Positions 6,455 to 15,375 are shown, numbered from the stretch's first letter. The stretch: DNA of 39,115 nt from Lachnospiraceae bacterium UBA938 (GCA_002293475.1 DBDG01000054.1:1-39115); one strand, 5' to 3'. Notes: a model not told the origin generated them from the sequence alone. Program-made: numbers and translations.

Positions 6455-8819
6455 TGCGTTTCTTGGCCTCTTCGACGCCAAGTACCTGCACGTCCACAAT
6501 ATCGCCCACGCTGACCGCTTCCAAAGGATGCTTGATAAACCGGTCGGTGATCTGGGAAATGTGCACCAGTCCGTCCTGGTGGACACCGATATCCACAAAT
6601 ATGCCAAAGTCAATCACATTGCGGACGGTTCCCTTTAAGATCATCCCGGGTTTCAGGTCCTTCATATCCAGCACATCATGGCGGAGAATGGGAGCAGGCA
6701 TGTCTTCACGGGGATCTCTGGCCGGTTTTTCCAGTTCTTTCAAGATATCTGCCAAAGTGATCTCGCCGATGCCAAGCTCTTCTGCCAGTACTTTCTTATC
6801 AGGAATCTTCCTGGCCAATGTTCCGACGAGGGCGTCATTTTTATCCGCTGTGCCGGTTTGGCCGTTTCTGACCTTTACCGGCCTAGTCTCCTCGGACTCC
6901 TGGAGCATGCCGCCCATAGCGGCCGCAAGGGCTTTACCCATAGCCGTATCGGTATTATGGATGACGATCCGCTGCCCCTGTGGCGCCTTCTGCCTTGGCG
7001 GCAGCGACGTCGCGGCGACGGACGCGCCTCCGGTGACCGCCGCTGGGCGGCCTTTACGGGAAGCGGCTTTCTTTTGCATTTCCTTTACATCGTTCAAGGT
7101 ATATCCTAAACGTTTCAATATCTTCATCGTGGCGTCATAGGACTCCGGATGGACACTGGTGGCATCAAGCGGATTGCTCCCGTCGATGATCCGCATAAAC
7201 CCGGCGCATTGCTCGAAGGCCTTGGGTCCTAGCTTGGCTACTTTCAAGAGCTGCCGACGGTCAGAAAAGCGTCCGTTGGTCTCGCGGTATTCCACGATAT
7301 TGCGGGCAATCACCTTCGTGATGCCGGAGATATATTCTAAGAGCGAAGCCGAGGCGGTATTGAGATCCACGCCTACTTTATTCACGCAGTCCTCGACAAC
7401 GCCGCTTAAAGCATCGCTTAATCTTTTCTGATTCATATCATGCTGGTACTGACCTACGCCGATGGACTTGGGGTCGATTTTTACCAGTTCTGCCAAGGGA
7501 TCCTGCAGCCGGCGGGCAATGGAAACCGCGCTTCTTTGGCCGACGTCAAACTGGGGGAATTCTTCGGTGGCCAGCTTGCTGGCGGAATAGACCGAAGCGC
7601 CGGCTTCATTGACGATAATATATTGCACCGGGATATTCAGCTCCTTGATCAGTGCCGCAATAATCTGCTCCGATTCCCGGGAGGCGGTGCCGTTACCGAC
7701 ACTGATCAGGGAAATGCCGTATTTCTTGATCATCCTAGTGACGGTTTCCTTGGACTCGGCTACCTTGTTCTGGGGCGCGGTCGGATAGATTACCCTGGTA
7801 TCCAGCACCTTGCCGGTCGGATCTACAACGGCCAGCTTACAGCCGGTACGGAAGGCCGGATCCCAGCCCATAACCACCTTGCCGGCAATCGGCGGCTGCA
7901 TCAGCAGCTGCTCCAGGTTCTTGCCGAATACGCCGATGGCTCCGGCTTCAGCCTTTTCGGTCAGCTCGTTACGGATCTCGCGTTCGATGGCCGGTGCAAT
8001 CAGGCGGCTATAGCTGTCCGCTGTCACATCGGTCAGGATCGGCGTGGTATAGGGGTTGTCCGCTGTAATGACCTTCTTGGCGAGATACTGCAATATCCTT
8101 TCTTCCGGCGCTTTTATCTTCACCGTCAGGATCTTCTCCGTTTCACCGCGGTTCAGGGCGAGGATCCGGTGTCCCGCCGCCTTCTTAAGCGGCTCCTCAT
8201 AGTCGTAATACATTTCATACACGCTCTGTGCCTTCTCGTCCTTGGCAGTGCTTAATATACTGCCTTCCGCCATGGTAGTCTCCCGGATATAGATACGATA
8301 ATCGGCTTCGTCGGAAATGCTTTCCGCGATAATATCCATGGCACCATGGATGGCGGCTTCCGCCGATGCCACTTCTTTTTCTTCGCTTATGTACTTTACC
8401 GCTTCCTCTTCTACCGGAGCCTTGGTACTCTGCGCTAGGATAAATTCCGCCAGGCCTTCCAGCCCCTTTTCCTTGGCCACGCTGGCGCGGGTCTTTCGCT
8501 TGGGACGGTAAGGCCGGTACAGATCCTCCACGACCACCAGGGTTTCCGCCGCCATGATCTTCGCCCGCAGCTCTTCCGTCAGCTTGCCTTGCTCTTCTAT
8601 GCTTCCCAGCACCTGTTCCTTCTTTTCTTCCAGGTTGCGCAGATAGGTAAGGCGCTCATGCAGGTCACGGAGCACTTCATCATTCAGCGAGCCGGTCACT
8701 TCCTTACGGTACCGGGCAATAAACGGTATGGTATTCCCTTCATCAATTAAGTTGATAGCAGCTTCGACCTGCCATTTCTCTACTTTAAGTTCTTCCTTCA
8801 GCTTGACTGATATGTCCAT
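6423..8819 (-). CDS. Tex family S1 RNA-binding transcription accessory protein
   Basis: A 798-residue Tex protein, a nucleic-acid-binding factor linked to transcription and RNA turnover. The N-terminal Tex region (KWQVEAAINLIDEGNTIPFIARYRK region) is followed by a YqgF/RNase H-like domain (VVMGWDPAFRTGCKLAVVD), helix-hairpin-helix repeats (NTASASLLEYISGITKVIA; LLKVAKLGPKAFEQCAGF) and a C-terminal S1 domain (GMILKGTVRNVIDFGIFVDIG). It is longer than the usual ~720 residues because of a ~100-residue alanine/lysine-rich insert between the HhH and S1 parts. The start at 8819 (MDIS...) is preferred over 8837 because AGAGGG lies 8 bp upstream and family members begin similarly. A near-consensus promoter precedes it. 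Confidence 0.95.
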   Translation of the reverse strand: MDISVKLKEELKVEKWQVEAAINLIDEGNTIPFIARYRKEVTGSLNDEVLRDLHERLTYLRNLEEKKEQVLGSIEEQGKLTEELRAKIMAAETLVVVEDLYRPYRPKRKTRASVAKEKGLEGLAEFILAQSTKAPVEEEAVKYISEEKEVASAEAAIHGAMDIIAESISDEADYRIYIRETTMAEGSILSTAKDEKAQSVYEMYYDYEEPLKKAAGHRILALNRGETEKILTVKIKAPEERILQYLAKKVITADNPYTTPILTDVTADSYSRLIAPAIEREIRNELTEKAEAGAIGVFGKNLEQLLMQPPIAGKVVMGWDPAFRTGCKLAVVDPTGKVLDTRVIYPTAPQNKVAESKETVTRMIKKYGISLISVGNGTASRESEQIIAALIKELNIPVQYIIVNEAGASVYSASKLATEEFPQFDVGQRSAVSIARRLQDPLAELVKIDPKSIGVGQYQHDMNQKRLSDALSGVVEDCVNKVGVDLNTASASLLEYISGITKVIARNIVEYRETNGRFSDRRQLLKVAKLGPKAFEQCAGFMRIIDGSNPLDATSVHPESYDATMKILKRLGYTLNDVKEMQKKAASRKGRPAAVTGGASVAATSLPPRQKAPQGQRIVIHNTDTAMGKALAAAMGGMLQESEETRPVKVRNGQTGTADKNDALVGTLARKIPDKKVLAEELGIGEITLADILKELEKPARDPREDMPAPILRHDVLDMKDLKPGMILKGTVRNVIDFGIFVDIGVHQDGLVHISQITDRFIKHPLEAVSVGDIVDVQVLGVEEAKKRISLTMKIGKK

Positions 8820-8922
8820 CTTGGGGGCCCTCTTCATTTTTATTTTATTGTGTTTATTTCGCTTTGTTATTTGCTCTTTTATTACTTATTTATTAACACC
8901 GGCAAAAGATAGCTACTGTCTT

Positions 8923-8951
8923 ATTATAGATAGTATGGCAGTATATTTCAA
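8923..8951 (-). promoter_or_regulatory. sigma-A promoter for tex
   Basis: TTGAAA (8951-8946), a 17-bp spacer and a perfect TATAAT (8928-8923) on the minus strand. The predicted leader to the tex start is about 100 nt and AT-rich. Confidence 0.8.
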
Positions 8952-9113
8952 TAAATTTATAGGATCGTTATACTTTTCTTTCCTCGCTGTTTTGGCTAAA
9001 TTAATTGGCGGCTGTAAAATTTACATTATGACAGTCAATGCAATAGCAATGTCAACTCATTTGATTTGATAATTAAATTGCAGTTTTTTTGGTTACTAAT
9101 TTTGTTTATGGTA

Positions 9114-9142
9114 TTGAAACCCGATAATATTAGATTTATGTT
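9114..9142 (+). promoter_or_regulatory. candidate promoter facing the GC-rich island
   Basis: TTGAAA (9114-9119), a 17-bp spacer and TATGTT (9137-9142). It would start a transcript near 9149, just before the hairpin-rich island. The -10 box is imperfect. Confidence 0.4.
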
Positions 9143-9148
9143 GTTATA

Positions 9149-9309
9149 CCAAATTTCAGAAGAGTCCCCCGGTTGATGAGAGCCAGCTGCGTCCTTCGAG
9201 ACTGGGTGGTACCCGAAAGCACAGAGGAAGAACCACCCCTTAAAAAGCTTCCGTTTCCTAAAGAGCCAGTCAGAAAGTTTCTGCATCTTTCTGACTGGCA
9301 AAGTGGTGG
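9149..9309 (+). ncRNA. candidate structured RNA or hairpin-rich intergenic element
   Basis: This GC-rich island lies in the AT-rich 613-bp gap between tex and the next plus-strand gene. GGGTGGT (9204-9210) can pair with ACCACCC (9232-9238). A 13-bp perfect hairpin (GCCAGTCAGAAAG ... CTTTCTGACTGGC) spans 9265-9299 and GGCAAAG/CTTTGCC follows immediately. There is no T run after the big hairpin, so it is not a simple terminator. A promoter-like sequence lies just upstream. I do not recognise the family, and the minus strand has a short open frame here with no homology I know. The orientation is a guess. Confidence 0.3.
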
Positions 9310-9315
9310 ACTTTG

Positions 9316-9330
9316 CCTGTGAACAGTAAC
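9316..9330 (+). repeat. 15-bp motif shared with the ptb upstream region
   Basis: CCTGTGAACAGTAAC occurs here and again at 19724-19738, where it is one arm of an inverted repeat. A 15-base identity in two intergenic regions suggests a dispersed element or a regulator site. Confidence 0.6.
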
Positions 9331-9383
9331 CTTTAGCCTTCCGCGAAAATAATCTTAGGAAAATAATCTCAACAAAAATTGAT

Positions 9384-9412
9384 TTGTAATTTATTATAAA
9401 AAGTGGTAAAAT
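9384..9412 (+). promoter_or_regulatory. sigma-A promoter for the 9451-11226 cluster
   Basis: TTGTAA (9384-9389), 17-bp spacer, TAAAAT (9407-9412), 38 bp before the first start codon of the plus-strand trio. Confidence 0.6.
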
Positions 9413-9450
9413 AAAGGAACTATCATAAACATCATAAAACGGAAAACACT

Positions 9451-9882
9451 ATGGAGTATTTTTACAATCAAAACAAAAATCATGGCTACTACGACCAGCC
9501 GACTCATGCCACCGGCCACGTGATGGCTACGGCGGCTATGATACTGGGCGTCGCGGCATTAAGTACCTGCTGGACCTTTTACCTGCCGATTATCCTAGGC
9601 TGTCTAGGATGGATCGCCGCCCTTTTATCTAAGGGTTTTGAGCGTAAGCTGTCCGGCAGCGCTAAAATCGGCTTGTTATGTGCTGCCACCGCTATCGTGA
9701 TATCCTTTATCTTTACTCTGACCAGTGCTATTTATTTGATAAACAATCCTGAAGTCCTGTTGGATTTCGGACGGCAAAGCGACCAGATGATCCAGCAGGT
9801 CTACGGGCAGTCCGCCGAAATGGTAACCGGTTATTCCTATGAGGACATCATGCGGCAGCTGATAGAGTATTTCCAACAATAA
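9451..9882 (+). CDS. small membrane protein, DUF4190-like
   Basis: A 143-residue protein with a polar, Asn/Tyr-rich N-terminus (YFYNQNKNHGYYDQP) and three hydrophobic segments at about 28-45, 46-62 and 75-98. A short acidic soluble tail of ~45 residues follows. The layout resembles DUF4190-type proteins, in which a Gly/Ala-rich helix pair follows a low-complexity head. The function is unknown. No good ribosome binding site is visible before the ATG, but a promoter sits 38 bp upstream. It is followed after 32 bp by the SprA-like gene, probably in one transcript. Confidence 0.6.
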   Translation: MEYFYNQNKNHGYYDQPTHATGHVMATAAMILGVAALSTCWTFYLPIILGCLGWIAALLSKGFERKLSGSAKIGLLCAATAIVISFIFTLTSAIYLINNPEVLLDFGRQSDQMIQQVYGQSAEMVTGYSYEDIMRQLIEYFQQ

Positions 9883-9914
9883 CAACGTTCATATATTATC
9901 AGGAAGGAGAGGCT

Positions 9915-10424
9915 ATGAATATCGGAAATCTGGGCGCATATAGCTTTTGGGGCAATCCTTTTGCCGCCGGCACCCCAAGCACCGGTGCTGTTTCCGGCAA
10001 CGAAGCGGCCGGCAGCATCAAAAATCCCGGCGAACCTACCGTAGCGACTCCCGGCAAGGCTTCTTCCCCGGCGGAATGTGAGACCTGCGCCAACCGCAAA
10101 TATCAGGATGGCTCCGATGAAAACGTTTCTTTCAAGTCACCGACACATATTTCCCCGCAAGCGGCCCCAGCGGCCGTACGCGCCCATGAGCAGGAACATG
10201 TGTCCAATGCCTACAATAAAGCGGCAGAAAATAACGGCAAGGTTATCTCTGCCAATGTCTCCATCAAAATGGCGGTATGTGCTGAATGTGGGCGCAACTA
10301 TGTAGCCGGAGGACTCACCTCCACCAAGATAAAATACAGTGACGAATCCAATCCTTACCAAAAAAACAAAAAAACAGCCGATGCGGCCGGCCTAGTCGGC
10401 ATGAACATGGATCTGGCTGTTTAA
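9915..10424 (+). CDS. SprA-like putative metalloprotease (HEQEH motif)
   Basis: A 169-residue protein whose core VRAHEQEHVSNAYNKAA carries an HExxH zinc-protease-like signature (91-95). Two CxxC pairs, CETC (56-59) and CAEC (122-125), could bind a second metal or form disulfides. This arrangement matches the family named SprA-related / putative metalloprotease CJM1_0395. No substrate or proven activity is known to me. There is no signal peptide; the first 50 residues are Gly/Pro/Ala-rich and look disordered. Start is ATG 9915 with AAGGAGAGG upstream. It lies between two small membrane proteins in the same orientation. Confidence 0.65.
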   Translation: MNIGNLGAYSFWGNPFAAGTPSTGAVSGNEAAGSIKNPGEPTVATPGKASSPAECETCANRKYQDGSDENVSFKSPTHISPQAAPAAVRAHEQEHVSNAYNKAAENNGKVISANVSIKMAVCAECGRNYVAGGLTSTKIKYSDESNPYQKNKKTADAAGLVGMNMDLAV

Positions 10425-10458
10425 TCAGGTTAATCAGTTATATCAGGAGACTTTTATC

Positions 10459-11226
10459 ATGCAGACAGAACCCTTGCATACAGAGCAGGCACCGACAAAA
10501 GCCGCACCGACATACCGGTCTGTTGCCATGTTAAAAAACATGGCCAAAGGACAATTACTGGGTAAATATCCCATAGCCGCCGCGGCTTTTTTAACTGTCG
10601 TCCTGATATCGCTGTTTCTGCAGACGATGTCTTTATCCTTGTACAATCAGACTACCCTTCTGGGGGTAGTCTTTTTTGATCTGGCTACTTTGATTGTCAG
10701 CCTGCTGGCCGGGGTCATCCATGTCGGCGAGCTGTTCATGTCGCTTAAAGTCTGCTGCAAAGAGCCGATCAGCATCCGCGATATCTTTTATGGCTTTTCT
10801 TATCAGCCCAACAAAATCGTCGCCATACAATTTGTCATAAGCGGGATCGACCTGCTTGTCTCTTTGCCGGTATCAATCTTCCTTATCCTTCATAACAGCA
10901 CCGGTCAAAATCAATACCTGACCCTAGCCTACGTTTTTTCAGCCCTCGGCATCGCCGTCTATGCTTATGTCTCCCTCATATTTTCGCAGGCCATGTTCCT
11001 GCTGCTAGATTTTGCCGACCGCACGCCAAAGGATATCCTGCGGATGAGTACCGTCCTGATGAAGGGACAAAAAAGACGGTTGTTTTATCTATGGATCAGC
11101 TTCATTCCGCTGTTTTTGCTGGGACTGTTCAGCTGCTGCATTGGCTTTATCTGGGTGATTCCTTATTTTCGGGTCACGCTGGCTAACTTCTATATGGATC
11201 TTACCCAGAACCGGCCACCGACATAG
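10459..11226 (+). CDS. DUF975-like integral membrane protein
   Basis: A 255-residue membrane protein. After a ~35-residue polar head come a motif like the DUF975 start (MAKGQLLGKYPIAAAAFL) and about six hydrophobic helices, with a conserved-looking central loop (SLKVCCKEPISIRDIFYGF) and a final helix ending VIPYFRVTLANFYMDL. DUF975 proteins are common in Firmicutes and have no assigned activity. ATG 10459 has AGGAGAC upstream. It is the last gene of the plus-strand trio and its TAG stop is the start of a short tandem repeat. Confidence 0.65.
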   Translation: MQTEPLHTEQAPTKAAPTYRSVAMLKNMAKGQLLGKYPIAAAAFLTVVLISLFLQTMSLSLYNQTTLLGVVFFDLATLIVSLLAGVIHVGELFMSLKVCCKEPISIRDIFYGFSYQPNKIVAIQFVISGIDLLVSLPVSIFLILHNSTGQNQYLTLAYVFSALGIAVYAYVSLIFSQAMFLLLDFADRTPKDILRMSTVLMKGQKRRLFYLWISFIPLFLLGLFSCCIGFIWVIPYFRVTLANFYMDLTQNRPPT

Positions 11227-11277
11227 AAACCAGCGACAGCATAGAAATCGGCCGCCAGCATAGGAACCGGCCATATT
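11222..11277. repeat. imperfect 18-19-bp tandem repeat, three copies
   Basis: Three diverged units beginning catagaaacc / catagaaatc / cataggaacc occupy 11222-11277. The first overlaps the stop codon of the DUF975-like gene. The layout resembles the 16-bp array at 2465, which also touches a stop codon. Confidence 0.55.
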
Positions 11278-11346
11278 GCTTATCAACAAAATAGCCTCCC
11301 CAAATAACATCCCATGCTAGTGAACTAAGTCCAAAAAAACACTCAG

Positions 11347-11387
11347 AAAAGGCAGCATTGCCAGACTAATGCTAGACCAATGCTGCC
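11347..11387 (-). terminator. rho-independent terminator of prfB
   Basis: On the minus strand GGCAGCATTG and CAATGCTGCC form a perfect 10-bp stem (11387-11351) followed by TTTT (11350-11347) and a second T run a few bases on. It begins 8 bp after the prfB stop codon. Confidence 0.85.
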
Positions 11388-11395
11388 CCCATGTG

Positions 11396-12521
11396 TCAAA
11401 TACCGTTATTGCTCTTACCCGTACTTAACTGCTTTAAATAAGCATTAATAAATAAATCAATAGCCCCGTCCATCACCGCGTCCACGTTGCCGGACTCTTC
11501 ATTAGTCCGATGGTCTTTTACCATCGTATAAGGCTGCATCACATACGACCTGATCTGATTGCCCCAGCCGATTTCCTTTACTTCCCCGCGGATATCCGAA
11601 AGTTTCTCCGCATTGGCCTCTTTTTTCAGCATCAACAGCTTGCCCTTCAGCATCTGCATCGCCTTATCCTTGTTCATATGCTGGGAACGCTCATTCTGGC
11701 ATTGTACCACAATCCCCGTCGGAAGATGCGTGATACGTATCGCTGACGACGTCTTATTGATATGCTGGCCACCAGCCCCGCTGCTGCGATAGGTGTCAAT
11801 CCGCAGCTCGTCGTCATTGATTTCAATATCAATATCGTCCGCAATCTCCGGCATAACATCCAAAGACACAAAAGAAGTCTGCCGCTTTCCCTGGGCATTA
11901 AAGGGTGATATCCGCACTAACCGGTGTACGCCCTTCTCCGACTTAAGATAACCGTAGGCATTTTCCCCATTAATCTGAAAGGTCACCGATTTAATGCCTG
12001 CTTCTTCCCCATCCAGATAATCCAACACCTCCAAGCCATAGCCCTTCCTGTCCGCCCACCTAGTATACATGCGGTAAAGCATGCCGCACCAGTCACAGCT
12101 TTCCGTTCCGCCCGCTCCGGCGTTCAGCTTCAAGATGGCATTGGCGCCGTCATATTCTTCCGACAGCAAAGTCCCGATCCGGATTTCCTCAAAAGTCCGG
12201 ATAAACTCATCCAGCTCCTGACGAATGTCACCAACAACACTTTCATCGTTTTCCTCATACCCTAATTCGATCAAAGTCTCGATATCCTCATACTGACCCT
12301 CCAGCTTACGGATAACATCGACAGCATCTTTAAGCACTTTCAAATCTTTCATCTTACGGTTGGACACCTCCGGATTATCCCAAAAACTAGGAGCTTCCAT
12401 TTCCATCTGCAATTCTTCAATCCGTTTTGACTTATTAGCTAAGTCAAAGTGAATCCCTCACTTCCGCTAAAGGAGTTTCATACGCCTGTAACTCAGACTT
12501 CATCTGATCCAATTCAACCAC
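11396..12521 (-). CDS. peptide chain release factor 2 with programmed +1 frameshift
   Basis: RF2 recognises UAA/UGA stop codons and releases the peptide. The GGQ loop (SSGAGGQHINKTSS) and the RF2 anticodon tripeptide SPF (RISPFNAQGKRQTSF) are both present. The gene is split over two frames. A 25-codon lead frame starts at GTG 12521 (AGAGGTGA 7-8 bp upstream) and ends CTT TGA; a +1 shift continues as D-L-A-N-K-S-K-R-I-E-E-L. The joined product is about 374 residues, normal for RF2. The break is therefore the known autoregulatory frameshift, not a mutation. It lies directly downstream of secA, a gene order common in Firmicutes, with a strong terminator after it. Confidence 0.95.
12443..12458 (-). 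promoter_or_regulatory. prfB programmed frameshift site
   Basis: AGGG (12458-12455) acts as an internal Shine-Dalgarno-like sequence, five bases before CTT TGA C (12449-12443). The spacing equals that of the well-studied E. coli site. Low RF2 lets the ribosome pause at UGA and shift +1. Confidence 0.95.
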
Positions 12522-12559
12522 TTAAACGTCACCTCTTTCCTTGTGTTTGTTATTTTAAA

Positions 12560-12574
12560 TGGGGCTCCGCCCCA
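12560..12574 (-). terminator. GC-rich hairpin between secA and prfB
   Basis: TGGGGC-3-GCCCCA hairpin. On the minus strand it is followed by ATTTAAAAT, so it could be a weak terminator or attenuator after secA. The surrounding GGGGTTTGGGGC/GCCCC wording also looks like a small dispersed palindrome. A separate prfB promoter is not obvious. Confidence 0.35.
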
Positions 12575-12654
12575 AACCCCACGTTCCGCGCGGCAAAGCC
12601 ACGCTACACTCACTAAAGTTTATACCTTAAATGCCGCAGGCAAAGCCCCACCCC

Positions 12655-15222
12655 TCAAGCATTCCGCCCGCAACACTGCTTATACTTCTTCCCGCTCCCA
12701 CAAGGACAAGGATCATTCGGGTACACCTTGACATTTTCCCGCTTCACCGGCACTTTCGCTGCCGACTCATCCTTATTAGTCCCCGTAACCTTAGCCACCT
12801 GCTCACGCTCCACCTTCTGCTCAACGCGCACATGGAACAGCAGCTTCACCGTTTCTTCCTTAATATTCTGCGTCATCTCATCAAACATCTCGTACCCGCT
12901 GAGCTTATACTCCGTCTTAGGATCCCTCTGCCCATATGCCTGCAGTGAAACACCCTGTCGGAGCTGGTCCATGTCGTCAATATGATCCATCCATTTACGG
13001 TCAATTACCTTCAACAAGATAACCCTTTCCAGCTCGCGGATAGACTCTGCCTCCGGAAACTCCGCTTCCTTCGCTTCATACAACTTGACCGCTTCTTCCT
13101 TCAGCTGCTGCACCAGCGCCTTCTTCTTCGGAACCTTGACCCTAGCCGTATTCAGCGGCTTCATCGGAATCGTCGGTACCAGCAAGGCATTAAGCTCTTC
13201 AAAATCCCACTCGTCAATATCGCTGTCATCCCCGATACAGTTATCCACGCTGTTCTCGGTAATATCCGTGATCATCTTATAAATGGCGTCACGCATGCTT
13301 TCCCCGTCTAGGACACGGCGGCGCTCTTCATAAATAATCTCTCTTTGCTCGTTATTAACCTGGTCATATTCAAGCAGGTTTTTCCTGATGCCGAAGTTAT
13401 TATTTTCAATCCTTTTCTGCGCCGTCTCAATGGCGTTAGTCAGCATCTTATGTTCGATTTCCTGGTTCTCCGGGATGCCCAGCGTCGTAAACATACGGAT
13501 CAGACGCTCAGAACCGAAAAGTCGCATCAAGTCATCCTCCAAGGCAATGTAAAACTTGGATTCACCGGGGTCGCCCTGACGACCGCTCCGGCCGCGGAGC
13601 TGATTGTCGATACGGCGGGACTCATGCCGCTCGGTGCCGATGATCTTAAGCCCGCCGGCCGCTTTGGCCTCCTCGTCCAGTTTGATATCGGTACCACGCC
13701 CCGCCATATTGGTAGCAATGGTGACCGCGCCGTGGATACCGGCATCAGCGACAATCTCGGCCTCCATCTCATGGAATTTGGCATTCAAGACCTTATGGGG
13801 AACCCCCTGTCTTTTCAGCAGGATACTCAGTTCTTCACTGGCTTCGATGGTGATCGTGCCTACTAGGACCGGCTGGCCCTTGGCATGGGCTGCCTTCACC
13901 GCCTCCACGATGGCGTGGAGTTTTTCTTTCTTGGTCCTATATACGGCATCCTGATGGTCGATCCTTTCAACCGGTACGTTGGTGGGGATCTCCACCACGT
14001 CCATGTCATAAATATCCTGAAATTCCTTTTCTTCCGTCAGGGCGGTACCAGTCATACCGCACTTCTTATCAAATTTATTAAAAAAATTCTGAAAGGTGAT
14101 GGTCGCCAAGGTCTTGCTTTCCCTTTTTACCTTTACGCGCTCCTTGGCTTCAATCGCCTGGTGGAGCCCGTCGGAATAGCGGCGTCCCGGCATGATACGG
14201 CCGGTAAACTCATCGACGATCAGCACTTGGTCGTCCTTTACCACATAGTCCTGATCACGGAACATCAGGTTGTGCGCCCGTAGGGCTAGGATGATATTAT
14301 GTTGGATCTCGATATTCTCCGGATCAGCCAGGTTGTCAATCTGGAAAAAGCGTTCTACCTTAGTGACACCTTCGGCAGTCAGATTGACTACCTTATCTTT
14401 TTCATTGACAATAAAATCGCCGGTTTCCACACGCTCGACACCCATGATGAGATCCATCTTGGAGATGTCGCCCATATCCTCGCCGCGTTTTAGCTGTTTG
14501 GCCAAGATATCGCAGACTTCGTACAGCTTGGTGGACTTGCCGCTCTGGCCGGAGATGATCAGGGGGGTCCTGGCCTCGTCAACCAGCACGGAGTCAACCT
14601 CATCGATAATGGCATAATGCAGGTTCCGCAGAACCAGCTGTTCTTTATAGATAACCATGTTGTCCCGGAGATAGTCAAAGCCCAGTTCGTTGTTCGTGAC
14701 GTAAGTGATGTCACAGCGATAGGCTTCCTGGCGTTCCTCCGGTGTCATGTCGTGGAGCACTACGCCGACTTTTAAGCCTAGGAACTCGTGGACTTGTCCC
14801 ATCCATTCGGCGTCACGTTTCGCCAGATAGTCATTGACCGTGACAACATAGACGCCGGTGCCCTCCAGGGCATTTAGATAGGCGGGCAGAAGACAGGTCT
14901 GGGTCTTGCCTTCACCAGTCTTCATCTCGGCGATGCGTCCTTGGTGAAGAACGATCCCGCCGATGAGCTGGACGCGGTAATGCTCTGTCTTCAAGATTCT
15001 CCTGGCGGCTTCGCGGACCAGGGCGAAAGCTTCCGGCAAGATGGTGTCAAGCGTGGCACCTTCCGCCAGACGCTTTTTGAATTCTTTGGTTTTTTCTGCC
15101 ATCTGTTCATCGGACAGTGCCATCATGGCGGGCCGCAGGCTTTCTATCGTATTCACCGTATCTTCAAGACGGCGGATTTCTCTTTCACTGCGGGTTCCGA
15201 AAACTTTCTGTATTAAACTCAT
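12655..15222 (-). CDS. protein translocase subunit SecA
   Basis: The 855-residue ATPase motor that drives preproteins through SecYEG at the membrane. Walker A MKTGEGKT (about 100-107), the DEAD-box region IIDEVDSVLVDEARTPLIISG, the preprotein crosslinking and helicase II motifs (TNMAGRGTDIKL, QLRGRSGRQGDPG) and the C-terminal zinc/SecB-binding tail NDPCPCGSGKKYKQCC are all present, so the protein is full length. The ATG at 15222 has AGGAG upstream and a clear sigma-A promoter. prfB follows 133 bp downstream. Confidence 0.98.
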   Translation of the reverse strand: MSLIQKVFGTRSEREIRRLEDTVNTIESLRPAMMALSDEQMAEKTKEFKKRLAEGATLDTILPEAFALVREAARRILKTEHYRVQLIGGIVLHQGRIAEMKTGEGKTQTCLLPAYLNALEGTGVYVVTVNDYLAKRDAEWMGQVHEFLGLKVGVVLHDMTPEERQEAYRCDITYVTNNELGFDYLRDNMVIYKEQLVLRNLHYAIIDEVDSVLVDEARTPLIISGQSGKSTKLYEVCDILAKQLKRGEDMGDISKMDLIMGVERVETGDFIVNEKDKVVNLTAEGVTKVERFFQIDNLADPENIEIQHNIILALRAHNLMFRDQDYVVKDDQVLIVDEFTGRIMPGRRYSDGLHQAIEAKERVKVKRESKTLATITFQNFFNKFDKKCGMTGTALTEEKEFQDIYDMDVVEIPTNVPVERIDHQDAVYRTKKEKLHAIVEAVKAAHAKGQPVLVGTITIEASEELSILLKRQGVPHKVLNAKFHEMEAEIVADAGIHGAVTIATNMAGRGTDIKLDEEAKAAGGLKIIGTERHESRRIDNQLRGRSGRQGDPGESKFYIALEDDLMRLFGSERLIRMFTTLGIPENQEIEHKMLTNAIETAQKRIENNNFGIRKNLLEYDQVNNEQREIIYEERRRVLDGESMRDAIYKMITDITENSVDNCIGDDSDIDEWDFEELNALLVPTIPMKPLNTARVKVPKKKALVQQLKEEAVKLYEAKEAEFPEAESIRELERVILLKVIDRKWMDHIDDMDQLRQGVSLQAYGQRDPKTEYKLSGYEMFDEMTQNIKEETVKLLFHVRVEQKVEREQVAKVTGTNKDESAAKVPVKRENVKVYPNDPCPCGSGKKYKQCCGRNA

Positions 15223-15282
15223 ATCGGGCTCCTATCTGCTGCATCTGTAAGGTATTTCCAAAATAAAAAAACTTCAAATCCT

Positions 15283-15311
15283 ATTTTAACAGATTTAATG
15301 CGGAGATTCAA
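15283..15311 (-). promoter_or_regulatory. sigma-A promoter for secA
   Basis: TTGAAT (15311-15306), a 17-bp spacer and TAAAAT (15288-15283) on the minus strand, about 60 bp before the secA start. Confidence 0.75.
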
Positions 15312-15375
15312 CCTTTTGACTATTATCAGGAAAAATTTAGTTTGATATGGCTTTTTGCCCCTGTGCATGGCATAA

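Noticed and set aside
9204..9240. T-box-like sequence GGGTGGTACC in the tex/SprA gap
   Set aside because: The match stops after GGTACC, there is no stem I or specifier region upstream, no terminator with T run follows, and no amino-acid gene is downstream.
9035..9301. 88-codon minus-strand open frame over the hairpin island
   Set aside because: It runs through the inverted repeats, has no good ribosome binding site, ends in AT-rich low-complexity residues and matches no family I know.
10117..10130. cre-like TGAAAACGTTTC
   Set aside because: It lies inside the SprA-like coding sequence and is explained by codons.
12444..12446. Premature stop in prfB as evidence of a broken gene
   Set aside because: The context is the known programmed +1 frameshift site and both frames encode matching RF2 sequence.
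13527..13866. Long open frames on both strands within secA
   Set aside because: They are alternative frames of a full-length SecA gene without own start signals.
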